This document shows, in pieces, positions 32,210-40,035 of a stretch of 64,000 bases of DNA. How positions within the stretch are numbered: position 1 is the stretch's first letter; each line of letters opens with the position of its first letter. Below the pieces are notes generated by a model. It saw only the letters and a program-made list of their open reading frames with translations, was not told the DNA's origin and did no database searches. Source of the DNA: Phycisphaerae bacterium (GTDB lineage: Bacteria > Planctomycetota > Phycisphaerae > UBA1845 > Fen-1342); contig JANQNU010000020.1 of assembly GCA_028279405.1 (NCBI GenBank), forward strand, positions 1-64,000, read 5' to 3'. A program made the translations under genes and the position numbers.

Positions 32210-34021
32210 ATGGTCCTGATCGCGAAACATATTGCTACACATGGAATGCTGGCGACGTTACTCGTAGCCGTTTCGGCATGCAGAAGCAGCTCGTCTCTTC
32301 ACTACACAATTCGCTATTCCGGGAGTGACAATCCGTGTGTATGGGAGGTCTCACTCGTCGCGAACGGACTCGATTCTTCGAATCCTGTATGCATGACACT
32401 CCCGGACTGGGGCGAGTGGACGGAGGTCGGCGAAGAGCACCTTCGCGTAGTACATTCATCTCCAGCGCTGCTCCAAGGTGAGGAATCCAACGAGTGGACC
32501 GTTGAGGCGCCGGAGAACTGGGACGGCAGGCTTGAGGTCAGGTACCTGATCGGCGCACGACGGGTCGGCACTGAAGCGCAACGTCGACGGCGCACGTTGC
32601 CCTGGTGCGCGCCGGACTATACGTTCGGCTTCGAGGCCAACACGCTAATGTGTCTCGACCTCGAGGTCTCGGAACGTACGCTACACGTGGATGCGCCTGA
32701 AGGGTGGTCGTTGTACACGGCGTGGGGTGGTATGCAGGACCCGGCGGAAGGGATCCTGCTCGCAGACGAACCGGGAAACATGATGATCGCGATCGGGACT
32801 CCTCAAGGCGCGGTCGCGCGAAGCAAAGCTGGCCTGATCGAGACGGCGCAGTTTGGAAGAGGGCCAAACATTGCTCCTGAGATTCACCGTTACATGGTCG
32901 ATCTTGTTCGTGCATATGGGATAACGACTGGTGAGGTGATTACATCGCCCATACGAGTGTTCGTGCTCGACGGGATGTCCGGCGGCACCAAGTCAAGTTA
33001 TGGTCTGCGCATTGGGTTCCGCCCGGAACTCGGTGAAGATCAGGCAAAATCGGAGTCACTTCGTCATCTGGTAGCGCACGAGTTGTTCCATTTCTGGCTC
33101 GGTGGGAAGATCGACGGCGGAGTCTCAACCATCTGGTTTACGGAAGGTTTCACAGACTACCTCTCACTCTGGCACGTTACGGCACTCAACATTGTTTCGC
33201 GGGAGTACTTCGTCGAGCAGATTCTCGACTACCAAGCAAGAATTGCAGATTCCTCGATTGGATCGGTGGCGTTCGCGGATGAGTCAATCGTCTGGCGAGA
33301 TGGTAATGGTCCGAACGAGAGGATGGCCTATGCAGGTGGCGCCATGCTTGCCTTTGCAATCGATGCCGCGTTGTTCGAGACCGGGCGTGGTCGGTTGGTC
33401 GATCTGATCGACCAACTGTTGGACAAATCCGATCGTGAGTTCATTGTCCGAGACCTATGGTCGTTCATGGTTGAACGCGGGATCGGCAAGATGTATGAGG
33501 ACCTCGTGGCTGTCCCGTCACCGCTCCCCGATAGCGTCGGACTACTCGAACGGGTCGGCTTTCGCCGGACGGACACGCCGACACAACTCGCGTATCTGGG
33601 TCTGCGCGCCGAAGACCAGGATGTTCCCAGGGATGCGCCTCTGGCCGAGCGTTTGCCGAGGATTACGATGGTCGATCCATCCGGGCCAGCTGCTCAAGCA
33701 GGAATGGAGATTGGCGACCGGATCCTCGGTTACTTCCCACGTCGTTCCGGGGCCGTTCATGTTCGACCGGGCATCGGACCGTACTTGTACGGACTCGATC
33801 GGCTCGACCCGGCAGCCAAGCAAGCATTCCTCGATATCATCCGCGGAGATACCGAAATCCGGGTGCCGATCAAAGTCAGACCCATCGACGGTGGCACGAT
33901 TAGGGGTGCGAGTCCCGTGGAATCGGATGAGCTGGACGCTTTCTTCTCCGTTATCCGTCCGTCCCCTCAACAAGCCGCTCGCACGGACCGCGTTGTCGTG
34001 CGAAGGCACCGTGCCGGTTGA
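32210..34021 (+). CDS. Putative lipoprotein metallopeptidase with PDZ domain (M61/M1-like)
   Basis: A 603-residue protein. The N-terminus (MVLIAKHIATHGMLATLLVAVSACRSSSS) fits a lipoprotein signal with Cys near residue 24. A beta-rich N-terminal region is followed by a zinc-binding HELFHFW (33070-33090) and, downstream, WFTEGFTDYLSL, together giving the HExxH...E pattern of gluzincins, as in M61 or M1 peptidases. The C-terminal part has a PDZ-like domain (RITMVDPSGPAAQAGMEIGDRILG). M61 enzymes have this order: N-domain, catalytic domain, PDZ. GGGAGG directly abuts the ATG at 32210 and is too close for ideal spacing; ATG at 32246 is an alternative that would remove the positive n-region. Third-codon positions are clearly less GC-rich than in neighbours, hinting at transfer. 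The gene is alone, with its own leader. Confidence 0.75.
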   Translation: MVLIAKHIATHGMLATLLVAVSACRSSSSLHYTIRYSGSDNPCVWEVSLVANGLDSSNPVCMTLPDWGEWTEVGEEHLRVVHSSPALLQGEESNEWTVEAPENWDGRLEVRYLIGARRVGTEAQRRRRTLPWCAPDYTFGFEANTLMCLDLEVSERTLHVDAPEGWSLYTAWGGMQDPAEGILLADEPGNMMIAIGTPQGAVARSKAGLIETAQFGRGPNIAPEIHRYMVDLVRAYGITTGEVITSPIRVFVLDGMSGGTKSSYGLRIGFRPELGEDQAKSESLRHLVAHELFHFWLGGKIDGGVSTIWFTEGFTDYLSLWHVTALNIVSREYFVEQILDYQARIADSSIGSVAFADESIVWRDGNGPNERMAYAGGAMLAFAIDAALFETGRGRLVDLIDQLLDKSDREFIVRDLWSFMVERGIGKMYEDLVAVPSPLPDSVGLLERVGFRRTDTPTQLAYLGLRAEDQDVPRDAPLAERLPRITMVDPSGPAAQAGMEIGDRILGYFPRRSGAVHVRPGIGPYLYGLDRLDPAAKQAFLDIIRGDTEIRVPIKVRPIDGGTIRGASPVESDELDAFFSVIRPSPQQAARTDRVVVRRHRAG

Positions 34022-34088
34022 CGGACCACGCTGTGCGAGAGATATTCACGACCTGCCAAGAAACGAACCGGACAATGGAGTTGCGATC

Positions 34089-34253
34089 ATGAAGCGGATG
34101 AAACGACTGAAGTACCTGACCTGGACAGCCCTCGGCGGATCCTTCCTCATGCAAACGCCCGGCTGCGTCGACACGGCGGTCTTCGTCACGACCGCATCGC
34201 AAGTCGTTACCGCCGGCGGGGTCCTGTACCTCGTCAGTCGCGTGCTGGAATAG
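34089..34253 (+). CDS. 54-aa lipoprotein-like small protein
   Basis: The product is MKRMKRLKYLTWT..., a basic start, a hydrophobic stretch ending in QTPGC (a lipobox-like Cys near residue 25) and a hydrophobic tail ending LVSRVLE. A GGAG sits 8 bases before the ATG (34077-34080). It lies in the same frame as a longer open frame from 33435, but that upstream part is a shadow of the peptidase-like gene. Short proteins of this plan (basic start, Cys, hydrophobic tail) are common in Planctomycetota; function unknown. Confidence 0.6.
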   Translation: MKRMKRLKYLTWTALGGSFLMQTPGCVDTAVFVTTASQVVTAGGVLYLVSRVLE

Positions 34254-34411
34254 ACGAAAAACCGGTCACGCCACATAGGAATGGCCGGTCGGAGGATGGT
34301 ACAATCTGTGCTTTGTACGCAGGCGGGCCAAACTCGTAGCGTCATCCGTGCAGCTGCACCGCCGGCGTGATCGCCGCGCGATTGAGCGCTGGAGATGGAC
34401 GGGAGGAGCCC

Positions 34412-35854
34412 ATGTTCTCGACAACTCGTAATGGTCATCGTGCGCGTGCGCTGGGAGCGCTGCTGCTTGGCACCTGGGTCGGTACCGTGGCGGCGGGTGA
34501 GCCGCACCCGCAATGGACGCTCTACGCACCATTCATCGGCGGGCAAAACACGAGCACGTTCCTGCTCGATCTCGACGGCGACGTCGTCCATACCTGGCCG
34601 AGCAATTTTACTCCTGGTGCGTCCGTCTACCTCATGGATGATGGTGCATTGCTCCGCACCTGCAACGACATGAGCGTGTCGCCTATCGACGGTCCGGGTC
34701 GCGGCGGCCGCCTCCAGCGGATCGGCTGGGACGGAACGGTTGAGTGGGATTATGTCGCGGGTGGCGAAGACTTCATCCAACATCACGACGTTGAAATCCT
34801 GCCGAATGGGAACATCCTGGCAGTCGTTTGGGAGCGCTATTCGCGCGCCGAGGCGATCGCGGCCGGCCGCAATCCAGCCCTGGTCGGCGACGAGGTCTGG
34901 TCCGAGGCGGTCCTCGAAATTCGCCCCGACGGCCCAACCGGCGGCGAGGTGGTGTGGTCATGGCACGCCTGGGACATACTGGTCCAGGACTTCGACGCGG
35001 CGCGCCCCAACTTCGGCGATCCAGCCGACTTCCCCGACCGGATCGATGTCAACTTTGCCGCCACATCTGCCACGGCCGACTGGTTGCACTTCAACGCGAT
35101 CGACTACAACGAAACGCTCGATCAGATCGTCGTCAGCTGCCTCACTTTCAACGAAATCTGGGTGATATCACATGCGCCGGAGGACTCGAGCGAACTGCTC
35201 TACCGTTGGGGCAATCCTCAGGCCTACGGGCGCGGCACGGCGATCGACCAGCAGCTCTACGGCCAGCACGACCCGGAGTGGATCCCGGACGGGCTCCCCG
35301 GTGCAGGCCATCTGACGGTCTTCAACAACGGTACGGCTCGCGGCTTCGCATCGATCGACGAAATCGCGACACCGTTGAATCCCGATGGAACATACCACAT
35401 CGAAGCGGGACAACCCTACGGTCCGACCGTCCCCACCTGGACCTGCGACGAGATCGACGGTCAGCCGTTCACTGCGACGATCATGTGTGGCGTGCAGCGT
35501 CTGCCGAACGGCAACAGTCTGCTATGCCTCGCGACCGGCGGGAACTTCATCGAAGTGGACGACACTTGCTCGGCGGTCTGGAACTTCGACGCCAACGGTC
35601 TGGTCTTTCGGGCGACCCGCATCGACGAGCGCGATCCGCGGCTCGCGGGAAGGCTGTTCGGCCTCCCGGGCGACATGAACTGCGATGGAACGGTCTCGGT
35701 TGGCGATATCAACGCGTTTGTGCTCGCACTGACCGATCCGGTCGCGTATGCGGCGCAGTTCCCGGATTGTGACATCCTCAACGGCGACTTCAACGACGAC
35801 GGCGCCCTGACGGTCGGCGACATCAATGGCTTCGTCGCCGCATTGGCCGGCTAG
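34412..35854 (+). CDS. Secreted arylsulfotransferase-like protein with dockerin-like end
   Basis: A 480-residue protein from ATG at 34412, with GGGAGGAG at 34401-34408; the earlier in-frame ATG at 34367 lacks a site. The signal peptide is MFSTTRNGHRARALGALLLG, cleaved near VAAGEP. The main domain resembles the arylsulfotransferase (ASST) propeller family: TFLLDLDGDVVHTWPS, HHDVEILPNGNILAVVWE, DWLHFNAIDYNETLDQIVVS, YRWGNPQAYG and GHLTVFNNG are typical blocks. The ASST catalytic His cannot be assigned with confidence. The C-terminus is the dockerin-like pair GDMNCDGTVSVGDINAF and GDFNDDGALTVGDINGF with the usual VLALTDP stretch between. It probably acts outside the cell on phenolic or sugar sulfates, but this is inference. 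It has no operon partner. Confidence 0.82.
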   Translation: MFSTTRNGHRARALGALLLGTWVGTVAAGEPHPQWTLYAPFIGGQNTSTFLLDLDGDVVHTWPSNFTPGASVYLMDDGALLRTCNDMSVSPIDGPGRGGRLQRIGWDGTVEWDYVAGGEDFIQHHDVEILPNGNILAVVWERYSRAEAIAAGRNPALVGDEVWSEAVLEIRPDGPTGGEVVWSWHAWDILVQDFDAARPNFGDPADFPDRIDVNFAATSATADWLHFNAIDYNETLDQIVVSCLTFNEIWVISHAPEDSSELLYRWGNPQAYGRGTAIDQQLYGQHDPEWIPDGLPGAGHLTVFNNGTARGFASIDEIATPLNPDGTYHIEAGQPYGPTVPTWTCDEIDGQPFTATIMCGVQRLPNGNSLLCLATGGNFIEVDDTCSAVWNFDANGLVFRATRIDERDPRLAGRLFGLPGDMNCDGTVSVGDINAFVLALTDPVAYAAQFPDCDILNGDFNDDGALTVGDINGFVAALAG

Positions 35855-35921
35855 AGCAGCACCGCATCGTGCATGTTGAGATTCGAACGCGACACGCAGC
35901 CGCGCTCTCAACGAGGCAAGG

Positions 35922-36101
35922 CTACTCTTCCGCGGGCAGGTTGAGTGCGCGTTCGACCAGCGTCGAGATGAAGGCGGAGACGCCTTCCGAAACACCCTCG
36001 CTGAGCCCGTCGCGCGCGGCACGTGACGGGCACGAAGCGCCCATCGTCAACACAGACAAGGCAACGGTAAACAGAAGTACTTTGTTGCCGAAGCGCTTCA
36101 T
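35922..36101 (-). CDS. 59-aa lipoprotein-like small protein
   Basis: ATG at 36101 to TAG at 35922, product MKRFGNKVLLFTVALSVL..., with a Cys after a hydrophobic run (MGASCPS) and an amphipathic C-terminal part (VSAFISTLVERALNLPAEE). It is coupled to the upstream gene by the ATGA overlap at 36098-36101, which strongly supports translation. Its plan is like that of the 54-aa protein at 34089. Function is unknown. It may pair with the coiled-coil lipoprotein. Confidence 0.7.
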   Translation of the reverse strand: MKRFGNKVLLFTVALSVLTMGASCPSRAARDGLSEGVSEGVSAFISTLVERALNLPAEE

Positions 36102-36511
36102 TGGGACAGCTCCTTCAAGCGGGTTTCCAGTTCTTCGATACGCCGCTCCAGCGAGCGAATCCGTGTGTCGGCGGACGCCCAGGTGTTGGCCTGCTTCTCG
36201 GCCTTCTTGGATTCAGCCTTCTTCTTCCACAAGGGGAACCCGACATTGAGGAAAAAGGCGTTCTCGCCCTCGCCAGCACCGGCAGCCACGTCGCGCCGCC
36301 GATAGGACAGAGTCGTCGAGAGCCCGTTGGCAAACTTGAACTCGAGACCCTGCTGAACGCCGTAGCGCTCGTCATCGGTATCGCCCTCCCCTTTGTGGCG
36401 CCACTCCACGCCGTACTTCTGCTTGCTGTTGACCTGGGTCAGACTGCTGCATCCGTCCGTGAACAGCAACACCATCGCCAGGCTCCCGCACCCGACCAAG
36501 CGGTATCCCAA
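36098..36511 (-). CDS. Small lipoprotein with beta strands and C-terminal coiled coil
   Basis: A 137-residue protein. The N-terminus MGYRLVGCGSLAMVLLFTDGCSSLTQ has a lipobox-like Cys near residue 21. The middle (EWRHKGEGDTDDERYGVQQGLEF, FANGLSTTLSYRRR, AFFLNVGFPLW) looks like amphipathic beta strands, as in a small membrane-associated barrel fragment. The end (ADTRIRSLERRIEELETRLKELSQ) is a clear heptad coiled coil. The start is TTG at 36511 with GAGGTG at 36516-36521. A good promoter lies just upstream (36569-36596). The stop overlaps the start of the 59-aa gene, so the pair forms a two-gene operon. I do not recognise a family. Outer-membrane trimer anchoring is one possible role, inferred only from the coiled coil and strands. 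Confidence 0.7.
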   Translation of the reverse strand: MGYRLVGCGSLAMVLLFTDGCSSLTQVNSKQKYGVEWRHKGEGDTDDERYGVQQGLEFKFANGLSTTLSYRRRDVAAGAGEGENAFFLNVGFPLWKKKAESKKAEKQANTWASADTRIRSLERRIEELETRLKELSQ

Positions 36512-36515
36512 CGCG

Positions 36516-36521
36516 CACCTC
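36516..36521 (-). promoter_or_regulatory. Ribosome binding site for the TTG start at 36511
   Basis: GAGGTG on the minus strand, 4 bases before TTG. It supports the unusual start, as no ATG lies in frame nearby except inside the signal peptide. Confidence 0.55.
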
Positions 36522-36568
36522 GTTTCGAGTTTTTCTGAATACGCCGAAACCGTTCAACCCAGGCGCTG

Positions 36569-36596
36569 CTTATACAAATTGTGAACTTGCGTTCAA
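36569..36596 (-). promoter_or_regulatory. Sigma70-type promoter for the lipoprotein pair
   Basis: On the minus strand TTGAAC (36591-36596) and TATAAG (36569-36574) are separated by 16 bases. Both hexamers are close to consensus and lie in AT-rich DNA, about 50-60 bases before the TTG start at 36511. Confidence 0.6.
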
Positions 36597-36670
36597 GCTA
36601 ACGTGAAGATTCTTAGCGCAAGATTAACCTGATGTGCACTCGATACCCCCGTCGCGGAGCGCGCAAGGCG

Positions 36671-37078
36671 TTATGCACCGGACTCTTCGGCGCACTTGGC
36701 AAGCAGCGCCTCAAGCACGCGTTTTTCCATGATGACCTGAACGAACTCGCCGTCAGCGAGCAGGCGGGTGCCGCACCAGGCGTGGGTATCGCACAACAGC
36801 CGACCGCGGACGAGGGACTTCACCGTGGCCCGCACGCGAACGTCCGATCCCACGATGGCGGGAGAACGATGCCGCACACTGATCCCGCCGCCGACCGCCT
36901 CCTCGTGTGGTTCGAGATGCGGGACGAGGACTCGCCGACCGGCCAGCTCCATGTGATGCACCAGCGACCAGGTCGAGTAGACCCGGTGCACCAGCTTCCC
37001 GTCGAAATGCGGGCACATGTCGTCCGTCACCGTCGCGGTCAGCTCGTGAAACACGCCGGGATCCAGCCCAGGCCTCAT
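36671..37078 (-). CDS. Hotdog-fold thioesterase (FlK-like)
   Basis: A 135-residue protein with a hotdog pattern: ATVTDDMCPHFDGKLVHRVY in the first strands, the long helix SLVHHMELAGRRVLVPHLEP, then EEAVGGGISVRHRSPAIVGSDVRVRATV. The helix with HHMELAGR and the sequence HEEAVGGGISVRH resemble thioesterases of the fluoroacetyl-CoA thioesterase (FlK) family. These hydrolyse short acyl-CoA or act on small aromatic CoA esters. The substrate cannot be told. ATG at 37078 lies beside an intergenic region shared with dnaK (divergent). It is not obviously in an operon. Confidence 0.75.
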   Translation of the reverse strand: MRPGLDPGVFHELTATVTDDMCPHFDGKLVHRVYSTWSLVHHMELAGRRVLVPHLEPHEEAVGGGISVRHRSPAIVGSDVRVRATVKSLVRGRLLCDTHAWCGTRLLADGEFVQVIMEKRVLEALLAKCAEESGA

Positions 37079-37418
37079 CCATCGCTCCTTTCGCCGACAT
37101 CGTAGCCGTAAACCCGGGCCCGCTCACCGAGTTGTTCGCGCGAGCGTCGTCGGGGAGTTGCCCCGGAGAACACCGACATTCGGATCGCGTGGCCTGCCGC
37201 GAGCGCCGGCGTTTCGCGCGCGCCTGTCAGATTGGCAGGGAGAACGCAACGGGATTCACATGACAAGAAAGTCGCAAGTCATTACTAATAAATGAGTTAC
37301 AGATCAACGGGGCTTCGGATCGATCCTGGCACATCAGTTGCAACTCCGTTCCGTGAGCGACAGTCTGCCCTGATCGCGGCGTTGCCGGGTCGGTGCAATA
37401 TCGATAGGAGTGACCGCT
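37079..37418. promoter_or_regulatory. Divergent region upstream of dnaK
   Basis: No gene is supported. A TGACA at 37261-37265 with an AT-rich block at 37282-37293 (TTACTAATAAAT) gives a possible promoter for dnaK, with about 130 bases of leader. I do not see a CIRCE-type inverted repeat, so HrcA control is not indicated. Confidence 0.35.
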
Positions 37419-39326
37419 ATGTCAAAGATTATCGGAATCGACCTTGGCACGACCAATTCGGTTGTCGCCGTCATGGAAGGCGGGCAGCCCAAGGTTCTGG
37501 TCAACGAGCAGGGCTCCCGGCTGACGCCGTCGGTGGTGGCGTTCACGGACAAGAGCGAGCGGCTCGTGGGGCAACGGGCCCGCAACCAGCACGTGACGAA
37601 CCCGCAACGGACGATTTTCTCGATCAAGCGTTTCATGGGTCGGCGGCACAGCGAGGTCGCGCAGGAAGAGAAGATGATCCCCTACGAGATCGTCGGGGCG
37701 GCGGACGAGCTGGTTCGCGTGAAGGTCGACGGCAAGGAGTATGCGCCGCCGGAGATCTCGGCGATGGTGTTGCGGGATCTGAAGGCCACCGCCGAGCGTT
37801 ATCTCGGCGAGACGGTCACGCGTGCGGTGATCACCGTGCCGGCCTATTTCAACGACTCGCAGCGCCAGGCGACGAAGGAAGCCGGCAAGATCGCCGGCCT
37901 GGAGGTCGAGCGGATCATCAACGAGCCGACGGCGGCCGCGCTGGCGTACGGGCTCGAGAAGAAGGCCAATGAGAAGATCGCCGTCTTCGACCTTGGCGGC
38001 GGAACGTTCGACATCTCGATTCTCGACGTGGACGACAACGTGTTCGAGGTGCTCTCCACCAACGGCGACACGCACCTCGGCGGCGACGATTTCGATGAAG
38101 AGCTGATCAACTTCTTTGCCGAGGAGTTCCGCAAGAAGGAAGGGACTGACCTGCGGAAGGATCCGGAGGCCCTGCAGCGCCTCAAGGAAGCCGCGGAACG
38201 GGCCAAGATCGAGCTCTCCTCGAGCATGGAGACCGCGGTCAATCTTCCGTACATCACGGCGGTCGACGGTGTACCGAAGCACCTGACGATGAACCTGACG
38301 CGCGCGAAATTCGAGCAGTTGGTCACGGGCCTGGTCGAAAAGTGCCGCGGTCCGGTCATGCAGGCGCTGCAGGATGCGAAGCTCTCGCCGAGCGACGTGG
38401 ACGAAGTGGTGATGGTCGGCGGCTCGACGCGCATCCCGCTGGTCATCCAGCTCGTCAAGGAAGTCTTCGGCAAGGAGCCCAACCAGAGCGTCAACCCCGA
38501 CGAGGTCGTGGCGGTCGGTGCTGCGGTGCAGGGCGCGATTCTCGCCGGCGACAAGAACGACGTCGTACTACTGGACGTGACGCCGCTCTCGCTGGGCGTC
38601 GAGACGCTGGGCGGTGTGATGACGTCGCTGATCCCGCGGAACACGACCATCCCGGTCAGCAAGAGCGAGGTGTTCTCGACCGCCGAGGACAACCAGCCGG
38701 CGGTGGACATCCACGTCTTGCAAGGCGAGCGGAAGATGGCGATCGACAACCGCACGCTCGGCCAGTTCAAGCTTGCCGGTATCCGTACCGCGCAGCGCGG
38801 CGTGCCACAAATCGAGGTCACGTTCGATATCGATGCCAACGGTATCCTGAATGTCTCCGCGAAGGACAAGGACACCGGCAAAGAGCAGTCGATCCAGATC
38901 AAGAGCAGCTCGGGACTCTCGGATGACGAGATCGAACGGATGGTCAAGGACGCCGAGGCGCACGCCGCGGACGACGAGAAGAAGAAGGAACTCGTCGACC
39001 TGCGGAACCAGGCCGACCAGCTCGTCTACCAGACCGAGAAGTTGTTGAACGAGCACGGCGACCAGATCGACAGCACGCTGCGTGCAGACGTCGAACGGGC
39101 AATCAACGAGCTCAAGGATGCGCAGAAAGCGGACGACCCGCAGCGGATCAAGAGCGCGATGGAGGCGCTGAACAAGTTCGAGCCGAAGCTGGCCGAGGTC
39201 GCCTACAAGGCCGCCGGAGCAGGTGCTGAAGGCGCAGCGCCGGCCGACGAAAGCGTCGCCGCGGGTGCCAAGTCCGGCGGTAAAGACGACGACGTCATCG
39301 ACGCCGAGTACGAAGTCAAGGAATGA
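37419..39326 (+). CDS. dnaK: Chaperone protein DnaK (Hsp70)
   Basis: A 635-residue Hsp70 chaperone that folds client proteins using ATP with DnaJ and GrpE. The start is ATG at 37419 with ATAGGAG at 37404-37410; the in-frame GTG at 37410 is less likely. N-terminal phosphate-1 motif [17 protein letters not shown], phosphate-2 [16 protein letters not shown] and adenosine motif [11 protein letters not shown] are intact. The peptide-binding domain ([19 protein letters not shown]) and helical lid follow. The C-terminus [13 protein letters not shown] is typical. The length is normal. The gene stands alone with a strong terminator, and grpE and dnaJ are not in the window. No CIRCE element is visible upstream, so regulation is unclear. 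Confidence 0.97.
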   Translation: MSKIIGIDLGTTNSVVAVMEGGQPKVLVNEQGSRLTPSVVAFTDKSERLVGQRARNQHVTNPQRTIFSIKRFMGRRHSEVAQEEKMIPYEIVGAADELVRVKVDGKEYAPPEISAMVLRDLKATAERYLGETVTRAVITVPAYFNDSQRQATKEAGKIAGLEVERIINEPTAAALAYGLEKKANEKIAVFDLGGGTFDISILDVDDNVFEVLSTNGDTHLGGDDFDEELINFFAEEFRKKEGTDLRKDPEALQRLKEAAERAKIELSSSMETAVNLPYITAVDGVPKHLTMNLTRAKFEQLVTGLVEKCRGPVMQALQDAKLSPSDVDEVVMVGGSTRIPLVIQLVKEVFGKEPNQSVNPDEVVAVGAAVQGAILAGDKNDVVLLDVTPLSLGVETLGGVMTSLIPRNTTIPVSKSEVFSTAEDNQPAVDIHVLQGERKMAIDNRTLGQFKLAGIRTAQRGVPQIEVTFDIDANGILNVSAKDKDTGKEQSIQIKSSSGLSDDEIERMVKDAEAHAADDEKKKELVDLRNQADQLVYQTEKLLNEHGDQIDSTLRADVERAINELKDAQKADDPQRIKSAMEALNKFEPKLAEVAYKAAGAGAEGAAPADESVAAGAKSGGKDDDVIDAEYEVKE

Positions 39327-39358
39327 CGTTGTATTAACGAGACGAGTTAGCGCGAAGG

Positions 39359-39383
39359 GGCCCGGTCAGACGCCGGGCCTTTT
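39359..39383 (+). terminator. Intrinsic terminator of dnaK
   Basis: GGCCCGG (39359-39365) pairs with CCGGGCC (39373-39379), with a 7-base loop, followed by TTTT. It is 32 bases after the stop. Confidence 0.8.
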
Positions 39384-39445
39384 CTCTGCGCTGGAACGGC
39401 ATCGTTCCTTCGGGCGCCACGGCTGACCTGCCAGGACGTCCGTAA

Positions 39446-39468
39446 CACTGGCGGGCAAGCCGCCAGTG
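39446..39468. repeat. CACTGGCGG/CCGCCAGTG palindrome
   Basis: Perfect 9-bp stem with a GCAAG loop, followed by CCACCCGCC. Reverse orientation of the 13531-13553 copy. The adjoining CGTTCC/GGAACG hairpin (39478-39495) resembles 19985-20010. Confidence 0.8.
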
Positions 39469-39528
39469 CCACCCGCCCGTTCCTTAAGGGGAACGCGCCG
39501 GACACCAGATGGCAGCACGGCGTCCGCC

Positions 39529-40032
39529 CTACTGAAGCCGCGCGCCGCGCCAGATGAAAAAGCCGACGACGAGGAAGACCGAGACCAGCACGCCGACGAA
39601 GACCCAGTTCGCGATCGCGTTCGGCCGGCCCAGCGCCGTTTCGATGACCTGCCAGACGATCGATGCGAACAGCAGTGTCACGAGCATCTTCAGGGTGATG
39701 ACCATTTGCCGCGCGTTGCGATGCTGCCGCGCCCGGTTCTCGTCAGTCAACGTGTAGGGATAGTTATAGACATGCGGGAAGAGGCTCAGCACGCTCAGGC
39801 CGGTCCACAGCATTGCCGCGACCGCAGGCAGCAACCAGATCATCGCGCGCGGGCCGTAGTTGTCCGGCTGGCCAGTGGCGTCGAAGTGCATCGGCACCTG
39901 TTCGGGCAACGATGCGTAGTGCCACGTTGGTAACGCCACCGTCGCCCCCATAGCGACCAGCGAGATCACCTCGACCAGCAACCAACCCGGCGAGTAGAAC
40001 GCGCGCGTCGTCTCCTTCAGCGACTCGCTCAT
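39529..40032 (-). CDS. DUF1648-family membrane protein
   Basis: A 167-residue membrane protein with four predicted helices: about residues 17-36 (LLVEVISLVAMGATVALPTW), 65-86 (MIWLLPAVAAMLWTGLSVLS), 112-130 and 143-162. The sequence LPEQVPMHFDATGQPDNYG is the DUF1648 hallmark. Family members occur in SdpI-type immunity or signal proteins of Firmicutes, but here no such system is adjacent. It begins 3 bases after the end of cysNC, so it is co-transcribed with that gene. Function unknown. Confidence 0.8.
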   Translation of the reverse strand: MSESLKETTRAFYSPGWLLVEVISLVAMGATVALPTWHYASLPEQVPMHFDATGQPDNYGPRAMIWLLPAVAAMLWTGLSVLSLFPHVYNYPYTLTDENRARQHRNARQMVITLKMLVTLLFASIVWQVIETALGRPNAIANWVFVGVLVSVFLVVGFFIWRGARLQ

Positions 40033-40035
40033 CCA

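Noticed and set aside
33435-34088. Longer open frame running into the 54-aa gene
   Set aside because: The upstream part overlaps the peptidase-like gene in another frame. Only the part from 34089, with a ribosome binding site and signal-like start, is credible.
37079-37418. CIRCE element or sigma32-type promoter before dnaK
   Set aside because: I looked for the TTAGCACTC/GAGTGCTAA inverted repeat and found none.
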